A stretch of 64,000 bases of DNA, taken from assembly GCF_001613445.1 (NCBI RefSeq), contig NZ_BDCJ01000004.1:124001-188000 (forward strand). The letters run 5' to 3'. The position numbers and the translations under genes were made by a program. Source of the stretch: Nocardia grenadensis NBRC 108939. Lineage in GTDB: Bacteria > Actinomycetota > Actinomycetes > Mycobacteriales > Mycobacteriaceae. The notes under the pieces were generated by a model that ran no database searches, was not told where the DNA came from, and was given only the letters and a program-made list of their open reading frames with translations. Positions 16,315 through 25,660 of the stretch are shown here, one piece after another. Numbering within the stretch: position 1 is the stretch's first letter; the number at the start of each line of letters is the position of its first letter.

Positions 16315-17955
16315 GTGAGCGCAACCTTGCAGGCCGGCGGGCTGTCGGCCGGACACGCCGAACGGACCCTGTTCGCCGATCTCGATTTCACTCTCGCACC
16401 CTGCGATGTGGTCGGCCTGGTCGGCGTCAACGGTGCCGGCAAATCGACGCTGTTACGTATGCTCGCCGACGGCACGCCGGACGAGGGCACGATCACCCTG
16501 AGCCCGCCGGATGCCACCGTCGGCTACCTGGCCCAGGAACCCGAACGGATCGACGGCGAGACCGTGCTCGGATTCCTCGCGCGCCGCACCGGTGTCGCGG
16601 GTGCCCAGCGGGTCATGGACGCGGCCGCCGAACACCTCGGCGAAGGTGGCGCCGACGAATACTCCCCCGCCCTCGAACGCTGGCTCGCACTCGGCGGGGC
16701 CGACCTCGAGCAGCGCGCCGCGGAGATCGCCGCCGAACTCGGGCTCACCGGCAACCTCGCGGGCGGACTGGAGACGCCGATGACCGGCCTGTCCGGTGGG
16801 CAGGCGGCCCGCGTCGGTCTGGCCTCGGTCCTGCTGTCGCGCTTCGATATCCTGCTGCTCGACGAACCCACCAACGACCTCGATCTCGACGGTCTCGAAC
16901 GTCTCGAACGCTTCGTCACCGGGGTCCGCACCCCACTGATGATCATCAGCCACGACCGGGAGTTCCTGACCCGCACCGTGAACAGTGTGCTCGAACTCGA
17001 TCTCGCCCAGCAGCAGATCGGCTTCTACGCCGGCGGCTACGATGCCTACCTGGCCGAGCGCGATATCGCGCGCCGGCACGCCCGTGCGGCCTACGACGAA
17101 TTCGCGGCTACCAGGGCCGGACTGGAAGCCCGGGCGCAGAGGCAACGCAACTGGCTGGAACACGGTGTGCGCAACGCGCGCCGTAAGAGCAAGAACGACT
17201 CCGACAAGGCCGGCCGCAAGACACGGGCCGAAGCCACCGAGAAACAAGCCGCCAAAGCGCGCCAGACGCAACGCCGTATCGAACGGCTCGACGTGGTGGA
17301 GGAACCCCGCAAGGAGTGGGAGCTGCGGATGACGATCGCGACCGCGCCGCGCAGCGGTACCGTCGTCGCGACCGCCGGTGCTGCCACCGTCACGCGCGGT
17401 GCGTTCAGGCTCGGGCCGGTGACCACCCGGATCGATTGGACCGACCGCATCGTCGTGTCCGGTGCGAACGGCTCCGGAAAATCCACTCTGCTCGCCCTGT
17501 TACTCGGTAAGCTCGCCCCCGAAACGGGCACGGCGGCATTGGGTTCCGGCGTACGGATCGGCGAGGTCGACCAGGCCCGCGGCCTGTTCCGGGGGGACGC
17601 CACGCTCGCGGCCACCTTCGGCGCGGCGATGCCCGATCGGCCGGATGCCGAGGTGCGCACGCTGCTCGCCAAGTTCGGTCTGCGGGGCCCACACGTCAAC
17701 CGCGCCTGTGACACCCTGTCCCCTGGTGAGCGCACCCGGGCCGCACTCGCACTGCTCCAGGCCCGCGGCGTGAACCTACTCGTCCTGGACGAGCCGACCA
17801 ACCATCTCGATCTGCCCGCCATCGAACAACTGGAACAGGCCGTCGACTCCTTCACCGGCACACTCCTGCTGGTGACGCACGATCGGCGGATGCTGGACTC
17901 GGTGCGCGCGACCCGGCGCTGGCACCTCGCGGGCGGGCGACTCTTCGAAGAGTAG
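16315..17955 (+). CDS. ABC-F family ATPase
   Basis: A 546-residue protein with two ATP-binding cassettes and no membrane segment. First cassette: Walker A GVNGAGKST (about 38-46), signature LSGGQ, Walker B ILLLDEPTNDLD. Second cassette: GANGSGKST, LSPGERTRAAL and LLVLDEPTNHLD. The two are joined by a long charged linker (about 240-340, Arg/Lys/Gln-rich), as in ABC-F proteins that bind the ribosomal E site and either aid translation or give antibiotic resistance by target protection. GTG 16315 is chosen because homology begins there; upstream codons run through the 38-bp palindrome. Whether it is a housekeeping factor or a resistance protein cannot be decided by eye. The upstream palindrome suggests attenuation-type control. 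Confidence 0.9.
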   Translation: MSATLQAGGLSAGHAERTLFADLDFTLAPCDVVGLVGVNGAGKSTLLRMLADGTPDEGTITLSPPDATVGYLAQEPERIDGETVLGFLARRTGVAGAQRVMDAAAEHLGEGGADEYSPALERWLALGGADLEQRAAEIAAELGLTGNLAGGLETPMTGLSGGQAARVGLASVLLSRFDILLLDEPTNDLDLDGLERLERFVTGVRTPLMIISHDREFLTRTVNSVLELDLAQQQIGFYAGGYDAYLAERDIARRHARAAYDEFAATRAGLEARAQRQRNWLEHGVRNARRKSKNDSDKAGRKTRAEATEKQAAKARQTQRRIERLDVVEEPRKEWELRMTIATAPRSGTVVATAGAATVTRGAFRLGPVTTRIDWTDRIVVSGANGSGKSTLLALLLGKLAPETGTAALGSGVRIGEVDQARGLFRGDATLAATFGAAMPDRPDAEVRTLLAKFGLRGPHVNRACDTLSPGERTRAALALLQARGVNLLVLDEPTNHLDLPAIEQLEQAVDSFTGTLLLVTHDRRMLDSVRATRRWHLAGGRLFEE

Positions 17956-18475
17956 CGGCCGCCCTCAGCGTTACGGGTTCGTCGATCAGTTCGGACGGGG
18001 CCTCCCCCGATGTGAACGCGGCCACCGGGGCCGGCTCGTCACCGACCGATTCGTGCGTCTTCCCGCGCCCGCGGGCTCCTTCGGACGACCGCCGGTGAAG
18101 AACGGGAAGACCGCACCGACGATCCAAAGATCGTCGGTGCCGAGAACGATTCCCGTTCGGCGAGCGTGGACAGTCGGATCGGGGCTGGTTGATGATCGTC
18201 CACAGCGCCGAGGCCACACCCGCGCTGAGATCCCGGCTCTCTGGCCGCGGGTCCGCAGCGTTCGATTGATCCGGGTGAGCAGGTGGTACAGGTCGCGACT
18301 TCGACCGGCGTGCCGAGCGCGCCCGGTTGCCGGCACCGCGCGAGTCGCGGACGGTGCCGGCCGGCCGTGGCCGAACATTGCCGGCTCTATCGGCGGCGCT
18401 ACCGGGAACAGCTGTTTTCGTGCGAATCGGTGGTGGATATCGCGGCTCCGGGCCGATGCCGCAGACTGATCGGTA
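17956..18475. other. 520-base intergenic region without a convincing gene
   Basis: No reading frame here has a start, codon pattern or similarity I can support. The only notable structure is the two-tier hairpin at 18100-18158. The stretch separates two genes transcribed in the same direction. Confidence 0.5.
18100..18158. other. Two-tier hairpin in an intergenic region
   Basis: The inner stem is perfect: GCACCGACGATC (18113-18124) and GATCGTCGGTGC (18129-18140) around a CAAA loop. Outside it, GAACGGGAA (18100-18108) pairs exactly with TTCCCGTTC (18150-18158), with internal loops of 4 and 9 bases. In total 21 base pairs. No T-run follows, so it is not a classical terminator; a small structured RNA, a processing site or a terminator without U-tract are options. 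Confidence 0.6.
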
Positions 18476-20935
18476 ATGGAACTGCCCGCACTCCCCGACC
18501 TACCGATTCGTGACGTTCTCGATCATGTCGTCGAGACGCTCACCGAACGCGGGACCGCCGTGCTGGTCGCGCCGCCCGGCACCGGGAAGACGACCCTGGT
18601 CCCCCTGGCGCTGGCGCGGCGTGCCACCGGGCGGGTGGTCGTGGCCGAGCCGCGGCGGCTGGCGGCCCGGGCCGCGGCCGGACGGATGGCCGCGCTGCTG
18701 GGCGAGCAGGTGGGGGAAACCGTCGGCTACTCGGTCCGAGGTGATCGGCGAGTGGGGCGGCAGACCCGGATCGAGGTCGTCACCTCCGGGTTGCTGGTCC
18801 GCCGGCTACAGGACGATCCCGAGTTGACGGGGGTCGAGGTGGTCGTGCTGGACGAATGCCACGAACGGCACCTCGACGCGGATCTGCTGCTGGCGTTGCT
18901 GCTGGACGCCCGGGCCGGATTGCGACCGGAGCTGCGGGTACTCGCGACCTCGGCGACCGTTGCCGCCGAACGTCTTTCGTCACTCCTCGACGGGAACCAC
19001 ACGGCGCCGGTCGTGCGGGTCCGGGGCCGCACCCATCCGGTGGACACGACCTATCTTCCGGCGTCGCCACGGGAGCGGAGCGAAGCACACATCGCGCGGG
19101 CCACCCGCGCCGCGCTCGCCGCGACTGCGGGCGATGTCCTGGTCTTCCTGCCCGGCGCGGCCGAAATCCGCAGGGTGACAGCACTTCTGGGTGGCCTGGA
19201 AGGTGTCGATATCGTCCCGCTGCACGGCAGACTCCCGGCGGCGGCCCAGGACGCGGCATTACGGCCCGGGGCCCGGCGGCGGGTGGTGCTGGCCACCGCG
19301 GTGGCGGAATCGAGCCTGACGGTACCGGGGGTGCGGGCGGTGGTGGATTCGGGGCTCGCCCGCGTCCCGCGCATCGATCGGGCCCGGGGCCTGTCCGGTC
19401 TGGCCACCGTACGGGTCTCGGCGGCGGTGGCCGAGCAGCGAGCCGGGCGGGCCGGACGGGAGGGGCCGGGGCACGTATGGCGATGCTGGCCCGAATACGA
19501 GCACGGCACGCTGCCCGCCTACCCGGAGCCGGAGATCCGGACGGCGGATCTGACCCGTCTGGCGCTGGAGCTGGCGTGCTGGGGCACGAGCGACGGGCAG
19601 GGCCTCACCTGGTGGGATGCGCCGCCGTCCGGTGGGTTGGCGGCCGGCCGGGAGGTATTGCGCGCCTTGGGGGCCGTCGGCACCGAGGGTACGGTGACCG
19701 ACCGGGGGCGGCGCATGGCCCGGCTCGGACTGCATCCCCGGCTGGCGCGGGCATTGCTCGACGGCGCGGCCGTGGTCGGTCCGCGAGCGGCCGCGGAGGT
19801 CGTCGCCGTCCTCGACGACGACACCCACCTGTCCGGTGTCGATCTCGCGGCCGGGCTGCGGGCGCTGCGCCGTGAGCGGCCGGTGCGCTGGCGGCGAGAG
19901 GTGGAGCGGCTGTCCCGATCGGTCGAAGGGCCGGAGGGGGACGACGATCCGGCGCTCATCGTCGCGCTGGCCTATCCGGAGCGGCTGGCCCGGCGACGCG
20001 GTGCGGGTTCGAGCAGTTATCTCATGGCCGGCGGTACCGCGGTGACGCTGCCGCCCGGCTCCGGAACAGGCGATGCCGAATGGCTGGCGATCGGCGTCGC
20101 GACGCGCGATCCCGGGCGTGCCGAGGGGGTCGTACGGCTCGCCGCGGTCGCCGACGAACAGCTCGCCCGCCGAGCCGCCGCGAACCTGCTGACCACCGTC
20201 GACGAGATAGATTGGGTCGACGGCGATATCGTCGCGCGGCGTATCGAGCGACTGGGCGCGATCACCCTGTCGGCCACCGCCGTTTCCGACCCTGATCGCC
20301 GATTGCTGGGCGCGGCGATACGGCGCGGGCTGAACTCGACCGGTCTCGGCCTCCTGTCCTGGAATCCCGACGCGATCGCCCTACGCCGGCGCCTCGATTT
20401 CCTGCACCGCACACTCGGTGCCCCGTGGCCGCCGGTCGACGACGAGTCACTGCTCGCTGCCGCGGATACCTGGCTCGGCCCCGAACTCGCCACCGCCCGC
20501 CGCCGCGCCGACCTCGAACGTATCGACACCGGCCAGGCACTGCGTCGCCTGCTGCCCTGGCCGGAAGCCGCCCGTCTGGACGAGCTGGCTCCCGAGCGGG
20601 CAGCGGTGCCCTCCGGCAGCCGCCCCCGCCTCGACTACTCGGCCGATCCGCCGGTACTCGCGGTCAAGGTGCAGGAGGTCTTCGGCTGGACGGACACACC
20701 GCGCCTGGCCGACGGCCGGGTCCCGATCGTGCTACATCTGCTCTCCCCCGCGCAGCGCCCGATCGCGGTGACCGCGGATCTCACCGCGTTCTGGCAGACC
20801 GGCTGGCCCGGGGTCCGCGCCGACCTGCGCGGCCGCTACCCCAAACATGCCTGGCCGGAAGACCCGGCCACCGTACCCGCCCACCGCGGCACCGCCCGCA
20901 ATGCCGGCCGTGACCGGCCTGCGCCACCGCGCTGA
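18476..20935 (+). CDS. hrpB: ATP-dependent helicase HrpB (DEAH/RHA family)
   Basis: An 819-residue superfamily 2 helicase. Motif I [9 protein letters not shown] is at 32-40, motif II DECH at 126-129, motif III SAT at 159-161, followed by the helicase C domain ([19 protein letters not shown] and [13 protein letters not shown]), HA2-type helical domain and the HrpB-specific C-terminal domain ([18 protein letters not shown], later [35 protein letters not shown]). The complete order and length agree with HrpB proteins, which are RNA-dependent ATPases of uncertain role in bacteria. The ATG at 18476 fits the family N-terminus ([13 protein letters not shown]). Monocistronic in appearance. Confidence 0.95.
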   Translation: [819 protein letters not shown]

Positions 20936-21089
20936 TCCACGCTCCGGCTGCCGGCCCCGACCCGCCGGCCGTGCTTTCCGGCCGGGCCGCGACCGGCCGA
21001 AGGCAGCGGGGTGATTGCGCTGTGATTGCCGCTACGCGCAGACTTGGGGCGGGCAACGGTCCGGCTCGGCGCGCACCGGGAGGTCAGGG

Positions 21090-22055
21090 GTGACGATATT
21101 CCGCACACTCACGCTCATCGCAGCCGTATTGCTCGCCGCGGCAGGTTGCGGTGACGATACCAGTACCCGGGCCGGCGGCGCGGGTTCTCCGGTGGCGCCC
21201 ACCCCACCCCCGGAGTTCTGGTCGGGATCCGCCGACACCCCACAACGGCACGCGGCCGTCGCCGAGGCGACCCGGCAGATCGACGTCTGCGCGCTGATTC
21301 CCCGCGCCACCCTCGGTGAGCTGGGACTCGGCGATATCCGGAGTGTCACCTTCGGCCTGTACTCGTGCCGGGCCACCCTCGGTCCCGCGGGCGCCGGCGA
21401 AGCCACCACACTCACCTGGCAGTCGACCCTGCTGCCCACCCTCACCCCGAACCGCGGCCGCAGCGGACAACTCGGTGATGTGAGCACCTTGGTCGTCCCC
21501 GGCCGGGACGACGATCCACGCGCCTGTGGGGCCACCGGCCGTTTCCCGGCCGGCGCCGCGTTCTACCTCAGTGTCTCGACTCCGGACCGTGACTCCTGCG
21601 CGGTAGCCGACGGTTTGCTGTCCGGTATGATCGAGCGCTGGCGGCAGGCACCGCCCCAAGGCACTTCACCCGATACCGTCCCCACGGTGCTGCTCGGTGC
21701 GGACCCGTGCGCGGTGCGCGCGGAACTGACCGGCACCGCCGATACCGACGAGCGCCGTCTGACCCAATGCCTGTTCCGGTACCGGGACGAAACCGTCACG
21801 GTGGTGTACGACTACCGCGTTTCCGACCAGGTGCGTACCCGCAGCACCGAGGAGAAGATCGACGACCGCGCGGTGTTCCGCTCCACCTCGCTGTACGACA
21901 GCAGTATCCCGATCTACTCGACCGTCGTCGGTCACGAATTGCCCTCCGGAAGTACTGCTTTCGTCTCACGCCTGCCGGTTGTCGAGGTCACCTCGGCCAC
22001 CGATGACGTGGCCCGCGAAGTGATGTCGCGGGTTCTGACCCTCTTCCCGCGGTGA
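21090..22055 (+). CDS. Lipoprotein (DUF3558-like, possibly duplicated)
   Basis: A 321-residue precursor starting at GTG 21090 with GGGAGG six bases upstream. The signal peptide ends in a lipobox AAGC with the lipid-bearing Cys at residue 20, so the protein is anchored outside the cytoplasmic membrane. The mature part has two halves, each beginning with a Cys followed by a helix (VCALIPRATLGELGL; PCAVRAELTG) and containing a second Cys in a strand (YSCRATLG; TQCLFRY). That pattern resembles DUF3558-type lipoproteins of mycolic-acid bacteria repeated twice, but the similarity is by eye only. Role unknown; such proteins often sit in the cell envelope. Confidence 0.78.
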   Translation: MTIFRTLTLIAAVLLAAAGCGDDTSTRAGGAGSPVAPTPPPEFWSGSADTPQRHAAVAEATRQIDVCALIPRATLGELGLGDIRSVTFGLYSCRATLGPAGAGEATTLTWQSTLLPTLTPNRGRSGQLGDVSTLVVPGRDDDPRACGATGRFPAGAAFYLSVSTPDRDSCAVADGLLSGMIERWRQAPPQGTSPDTVPTVLLGADPCAVRAELTGTADTDERRLTQCLFRYRDETVTVVYDYRVSDQVRTRSTEEKIDDRAVFRSTSLYDSSIPIYSTVVGHELPSGSTAFVSRLPVVEVTSATDDVAREVMSRVLTLFPR

Positions 22056-22099
22056 GAGTCCCGGCGGCCCACCCCTCGTCCGCGCGGACCGCTCCGGAT

Positions 22100-22618
22100 C
22101 TACTGCGCCCGCGGCAGGAACTGATCGTCCAGCAGCCCCGCGTAGTCGGGGAGCCGGGTTCCGGCGGCGATCGACCCTTGTGTTCCGGCCCAGGTACCGA
22201 GTTCGGTGAGCTTCCCGGCGAGCTCCGGGGTCAGTTGCAGGGTGAAGTCGAATTGCGATAGGACGTCCCGGAGCAGGGCGGGGTCGAGCTGGGTCGCGGT
22301 GGCCACGGCGACGACGGCGGTATCGGAGAGCTGCTCGAGTTCGGCGCCCGCATCGTCGAGCGCGGCGAAGAAGGAGGTGATGGCGGAGCTCTTCGCCGCG
22401 ATCGCCGCCTGGGTCGCGAGGTAGAGGCTGTGCTGGCTGTAGCTGCCGCCGGTGAGTTCGACGGCGTCGGCGCCCAGGGCTTGGACGACCTGTGCCTGAT
22501 AGGGCTGGAAGATCGATACGGCGTCGACATTGCGCTGGGTGGCGGCAGTGACCGTCGCCGACGGGGAGACCTGGACCAGATTCGCCGCCACCGAGTGCTG
22601 TGCCAGTGCATCGGCCGC
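22100..22618 (-). pseudogene. Remnant of an ABC-transporter substrate-binding protein (SsuA/NMT1-like)
   Basis: About 172 codons match the C-terminal half of SsuA/TauA/THI5-type periplasmic binding proteins: ANLVQVSPSATVTAATQRNV, VDAVSIFQPYQAQ, then the LATQAAIAAKSSAITSFFAAL helix and the ending DYAGLLDDQFLPRAQ. An in-frame TGA at 22619-22621 stands directly before the conserved block, and no signal peptide or N-terminal lobe precedes it. A GTG at 22591 could start only a useless half-protein. No permease or ATPase gene is adjacent. A 5'-truncated pseudogene is the best reading. Confidence 0.75.
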
Positions 22619-22722
22619 TCAGGCCAGAGCAGTAAGCCACTCGGCACCCCTGAGTCCGCAGCCGCGGACCGTTCGGCGGGCCGCGGCGACAACGCCCGAA
22701 CCCGCGACGGCCGGATCCGGGA

Positions 22723-23709
22723 TCAGCCGGCGGGGGCGCTGTCCGGAACCTCCGGGGCGGCAGCGCGGCGGCCGGCCGAATCCGCCAGCAGGACGGCGAA
22801 TCCGTCCAGATGCCGCGCGAGTCCGTATTCGAACAGTCCGTCGAGATCCGCGGTTGTCTCGTCCGGAGTCGCCGCGAGCCGGGGGAACCGGCCGGTGCCG
22901 AGCAGCTCGTGGGCGCGGGTACGCGCCGCCGCCCGCCAGCCGTCGAGTGTGACACCGGTGTTCTGCTCGGCCTCGGCCTCCTCCGCCATCGACAGCGCCG
23001 CGGCGAGGACGAGCGAGTGCAGTGCGAGGGCTTCGCGCATCCGGACCTCGACGGACAAGCCCGACCCGTCGAGGGCCTGGAGGATCCATTCGGTCTGCGC
23101 CATCGTGTTGAGTGCGAGCAGCGGGCGGGTGAACGAGACGACCCGGGGCAGCCAGAGATGCCGTCGGCACAACTGCCATTGCAGACGGGCGATCCGCTCG
23201 AGGTCGGCGCGCCAGCCGAGCACACCGGGCTCCGGAAGGTCGATCTCCCCGAATACGGCATCGGCCATCTGGGTGAGCAGTTCGTCCTTGTTCGCTACGT
23301 GCCGGTACATCGACATGGGGCCGACACCGAGCTCGGCCGCCAGTCGTCGCATCGAAACCGCCTCGAGCCCTTCGGTATCGGCGATCGCGACGGCCGTGCG
23401 CAGTAGACGCTCACGATACGGTTCCCCGGCGGCGGACACCGGTCGCCGCGGCGCCCGGGTGATCGCCGGACCCGCCGCGGACGCGCTGACCACGGTGCCC
23501 GAGCCGACCCTCGCCTCGACCAGGCCCGCCGCCCGCAGTACCGCCGTCACCTTGGTGGCGGTAGCCACCGCGACCCCCCACCGCTGAGCGATCTGCCGCA
23601 CGGAGGGCACCCGGTCCCCGGGCCGGAGTTCACCGCTTTCGATCCGGGCACGAAGCTGCGCGGCGATCGCCTGATACGGCGGTTCCGCGGGATGCGCCGG
23701 CGCCGACAT
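22723..23709 (-). CDS. GntR-TetR hybrid transcriptional regulator
   Basis: A 328-residue protein with two DNA-binding domains. Residues about 10-75 form a GntR winged helix (LRPGDRVPSVRQIAQRWGVA, then the GSGTVV wing). After a short linker, residues about 98-145 form a TetR helix-turn-helix (VSMRRLAAELGVGPMSMYRHV) followed by a long helical TetR-type ligand domain with the usual LLTQMADAVFGE start. The ATG at 23709 has a purine-rich AAAGAGGG upstream. It faces the flavin monooxygenase operon across 250 bases that contain three similar CTAG-centred sites (23751-23862), its probable targets. The C-terminal 30 residues are low-complexity. Control of the monooxygenase and of itself is inferred from position. 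Confidence 0.88.
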   Translation of the reverse strand: MSAPAHPAEPPYQAIAAQLRARIESGELRPGDRVPSVRQIAQRWGVAVATATKVTAVLRAAGLVEARVGSGTVVSASAAGPAITRAPRRPVSAAGEPYRERLLRTAVAIADTEGLEAVSMRRLAAELGVGPMSMYRHVANKDELLTQMADAVFGEIDLPEPGVLGWRADLERIARLQWQLCRRHLWLPRVVSFTRPLLALNTMAQTEWILQALDGSGLSVEVRMREALALHSLVLAAALSMAEEAEAEQNTGVTLDGWRAAARTRAHELLGTGRFPRLAATPDETTADLDGLFEYGLARHLDGFAVLLADSAGRRAAAPEVPDSAPAG

Positions 23710-23750
23710 GATCCACCCTCTTTCGTGAGCACTATCCGACCTCGGGCCAA

Positions 23751-23862
23751 GTGTACTAGTTCACCCCACGAGCGCACTAGTGCACTTTTTCCAGCGACAA
23801 CTGGCTTATTGCAATGGCTTACACCTATTCTTTCGAGCGCCGGATACATCGTATTAGTACAC
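23751..23862. promoter_or_regulatory. Three CTAG-centred operator-like sites
   Basis: Site 1 GTGTACTAGTTCAC (23751-23764), site 2 GCGCACTAGTGCAC (23772-23785) and site 3, read on the minus strand, GTGTACTAATACGA (23862-23849). All fit a GTGyACTAgTnCAC-like dyad. Sites 1 and 2 are centred 21 bases apart, two helical turns; site 3 is 77 bases further on and close to the monooxygenase start. The position between the GntR-TetR gene and the monooxygenase gene makes that regulator the likely ligand. Confidence 0.7.
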
Positions 23863-23956
23863 CGTTATCGCAATCGTATGCACGGCCGCCGCCTCTCCTC
23901 ACCTGTTCCGGGCCCGGGGCGGAAACGGCGGCCGCGACAGGAGAACAGGAGAAGTG

Positions 23957-25186
23957 ATGAAGAACCGGAGCATTCTCATATCCGGCGCCGGGATCGCCGG
24001 GCCGGCCCTGGCATTCTGGCTACACCGATACGGCTTTCACCCGACCGTGATCGAGCGCGCTCCCGCGCCCCGCACCGGTGGCCACCCGGTGGATATTCGC
24101 GGTACCGCCCGGGAGGTGGCCGAGCGGATGGGCATCGTCGATCGGGTCCGGGCGGCGAACACCGGAGCGCGGGGCATGGCCTTCGTCGACGCGACCGGCA
24201 AGCGGGTGGCGACGATGGACACCGAGGTTTTCGGCGATTCGGGCGGACCCGTGGCCGAAATGTCGATCCTGCGAACCGATCTCGCCCGGATTCTCCACGA
24301 CCTCACCGGCGCCGACGTCGAATACGTCTTCGGCGAGACAGTCGGCGCCGTCACCCAGGACCGTACGGGTGTCCACGTCGGCTTCGAAAACGGCGCGTCC
24401 CGGCGTTTCGACCTGTTGGTCGGCGCGGACGGGGTGCACTCGAACATCCGGCAGTTGGTGTTCGGTCCGACGGAACGCTACCTGCGTGATCTCGGGTCGT
24501 ATATATCGCTGTGCAACGCCACCACCGAACGGGACCACGACGGCTGGCGGCTGATGTACACGGTGCCCGCGGGCAACGGCCGACCCGGCCGGACCGCCGC
24601 CCTCTACCCGAAGCCCGAGCCCGGCACCGCCCTGGCCGGGTTCTTCCTCCGCTCGGAACCGGTGCCCTACGACCGGAACGATATCGGCGAGCAGAAGAGC
24701 ATCGTGGCCCGCGCCTTCCAAGGGGACATGTGGGAGGTCCCCCGCATGCTCGCCGCCCTCCGGGATGCCACCGACTTCTACTTCGACCGAGTGGTCCAGA
24801 TCGAGATGGATACCTGGTCCCGGCAGCGAACGGTGCTGCTCGGCGACGCCGGCTACTGCGCGTCGCCGATGTCCGGCATCGGTACCAGTCTCGCCCTCGT
24901 CGGCGCCTACATCCTGGCGGGCGAACTCGCCGCGGCCGACGGCGACCACATGGTCGCCTACCCCGCCTACGAGGCGAAGATGCGCCGGTTCGTGAACCGC
25001 GCCCAGGAATTCGCCCGCAACGCCGGCGACGGCGGCCTCATGCCGGAATCGCGACTCCAGCTCTGGCTGCGCAACCAGGCGATCCGCACACTCCGGTATC
25101 TGCCGCGACACCTCGTCGGCCGCGGCATGGAGAAGGTCGCCCACACGGTCGAACTCGACGACCCCCGCATCCCCGCCCAGCACTGA
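23957..25186 (+). CDS. FAD-dependent aromatic/hydroxylating monooxygenase
   Basis: A 409-residue group A flavoprotein monooxygenase. The N-terminal dinucleotide fold has GAGIAGPALAFWL at 10-22 with an acidic residue after the second strand (Glu33), the DG motif is LLVGADGVHSNIR (mid-protein), and the FAD ribityl motif GDAGYCASPMSGIGTSLAL is in the last third. Overall it resembles TetX/MhpA-like oxygenases of actinomycetes. AGGAG precedes the ATG at 23957 by five bases. It is the first gene of an apparent operon with the glyoxalase-fold and membrane-protein genes, controlled by the divergent hybrid regulator. Substrate unknown; drug or aromatic compound modification is plausible. Confidence 0.88.
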   Translation: MKNRSILISGAGIAGPALAFWLHRYGFHPTVIERAPAPRTGGHPVDIRGTAREVAERMGIVDRVRAANTGARGMAFVDATGKRVATMDTEVFGDSGGPVAEMSILRTDLARILHDLTGADVEYVFGETVGAVTQDRTGVHVGFENGASRRFDLLVGADGVHSNIRQLVFGPTERYLRDLGSYISLCNATTERDHDGWRLMYTVPAGNGRPGRTAALYPKPEPGTALAGFFLRSEPVPYDRNDIGEQKSIVARAFQGDMWEVPRMLAALRDATDFYFDRVVQIEMDTWSRQRTVLLGDAGYCASPMSGIGTSLALVGAYILAGELAAADGDHMVAYPAYEAKMRRFVNRAQEFARNAGDGGLMPESRLQLWLRNQAIRTLRYLPRHLVGRGMEKVAHTVELDDPRIPAQH

Positions 25187-25210
25187 GACCCGGTACGAAG
25201 GAGAAAGAAC

Positions 25211-25660
25211 ATGCAAGCGAGCACATTCCTGTGGTTCGACGGATACGCGGAGGAAGCCGCCGAGCTCTACACCCGCGTGGTCGCGGATTCGGCGATCCTG
25301 GACCGGCAACGGGACGCGAACGGCCGCGTCGTCACCGTCACTTTCGAGCTCGGTGGACAGCGCTGTATCGCCCACAACGGCGGACCGCAGTTCACCTTCG
25401 GCGGTGGGCTCTCGCTGTACCTCGAATGCGACGGCCAGAAGGAAGTCGATACCGCGTGGACGGCGCTCACCGAAGGCGGGAAGGAGGGTCCGGGTGGTTC
25501 GCTGACCGATCGCTTCGGGGTCACCTGGCAGGTCGTTCCGACCGCGCTCGCGGACCTGCTGGCGGCCGCCGACCCGGCCGCGGCCGACCGTATCCTCACC
25601 GCACTACACGCCATGACCCGGATCGATATCCAAGGACTGATCGAGGCACGCGACCGATGA
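25211..25660 (+). CDS. PhnB-like VOC (glyoxalase-fold) protein
   Basis: A 149-residue soluble protein of the PhnB/3-demethylubiquinone methyltransferase-like branch of the vicinal oxygen chelate fold: FLWFDGYAEEAAELYTRVV at the start, GQRCIAHNGGPQFTFGGGLSLYL in the middle, and the typical end DRFGVTWQVVPTALADLL. Such proteins are often small metal-dependent enzymes or binding proteins whose substrates are unknown. It starts 24 bases after the monooxygenase with GAAGGAGAAAG upstream, and its stop codon overlaps the start of the next gene by four bases, so all three genes are probably co-transcribed. Confidence 0.88.
   Translation: MQASTFLWFDGYAEEAAELYTRVVADSAILDRQRDANGRVVTVTFELGGQRCIAHNGGPQFTFGGGLSLYLECDGQKEVDTAWTALTEGGKEGPGGSLTDRFGVTWQVVPTALADLLAAADPAAADRILTALHAMTRIDIQGLIEARDR

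Noticed and set aside
24511..25656. Upstream extension of the membrane-protein frame through the monooxygenase gene
   Set aside because: Arg/Pro-rich shadow; ATG 25657 with ATGA coupling is the natural start.
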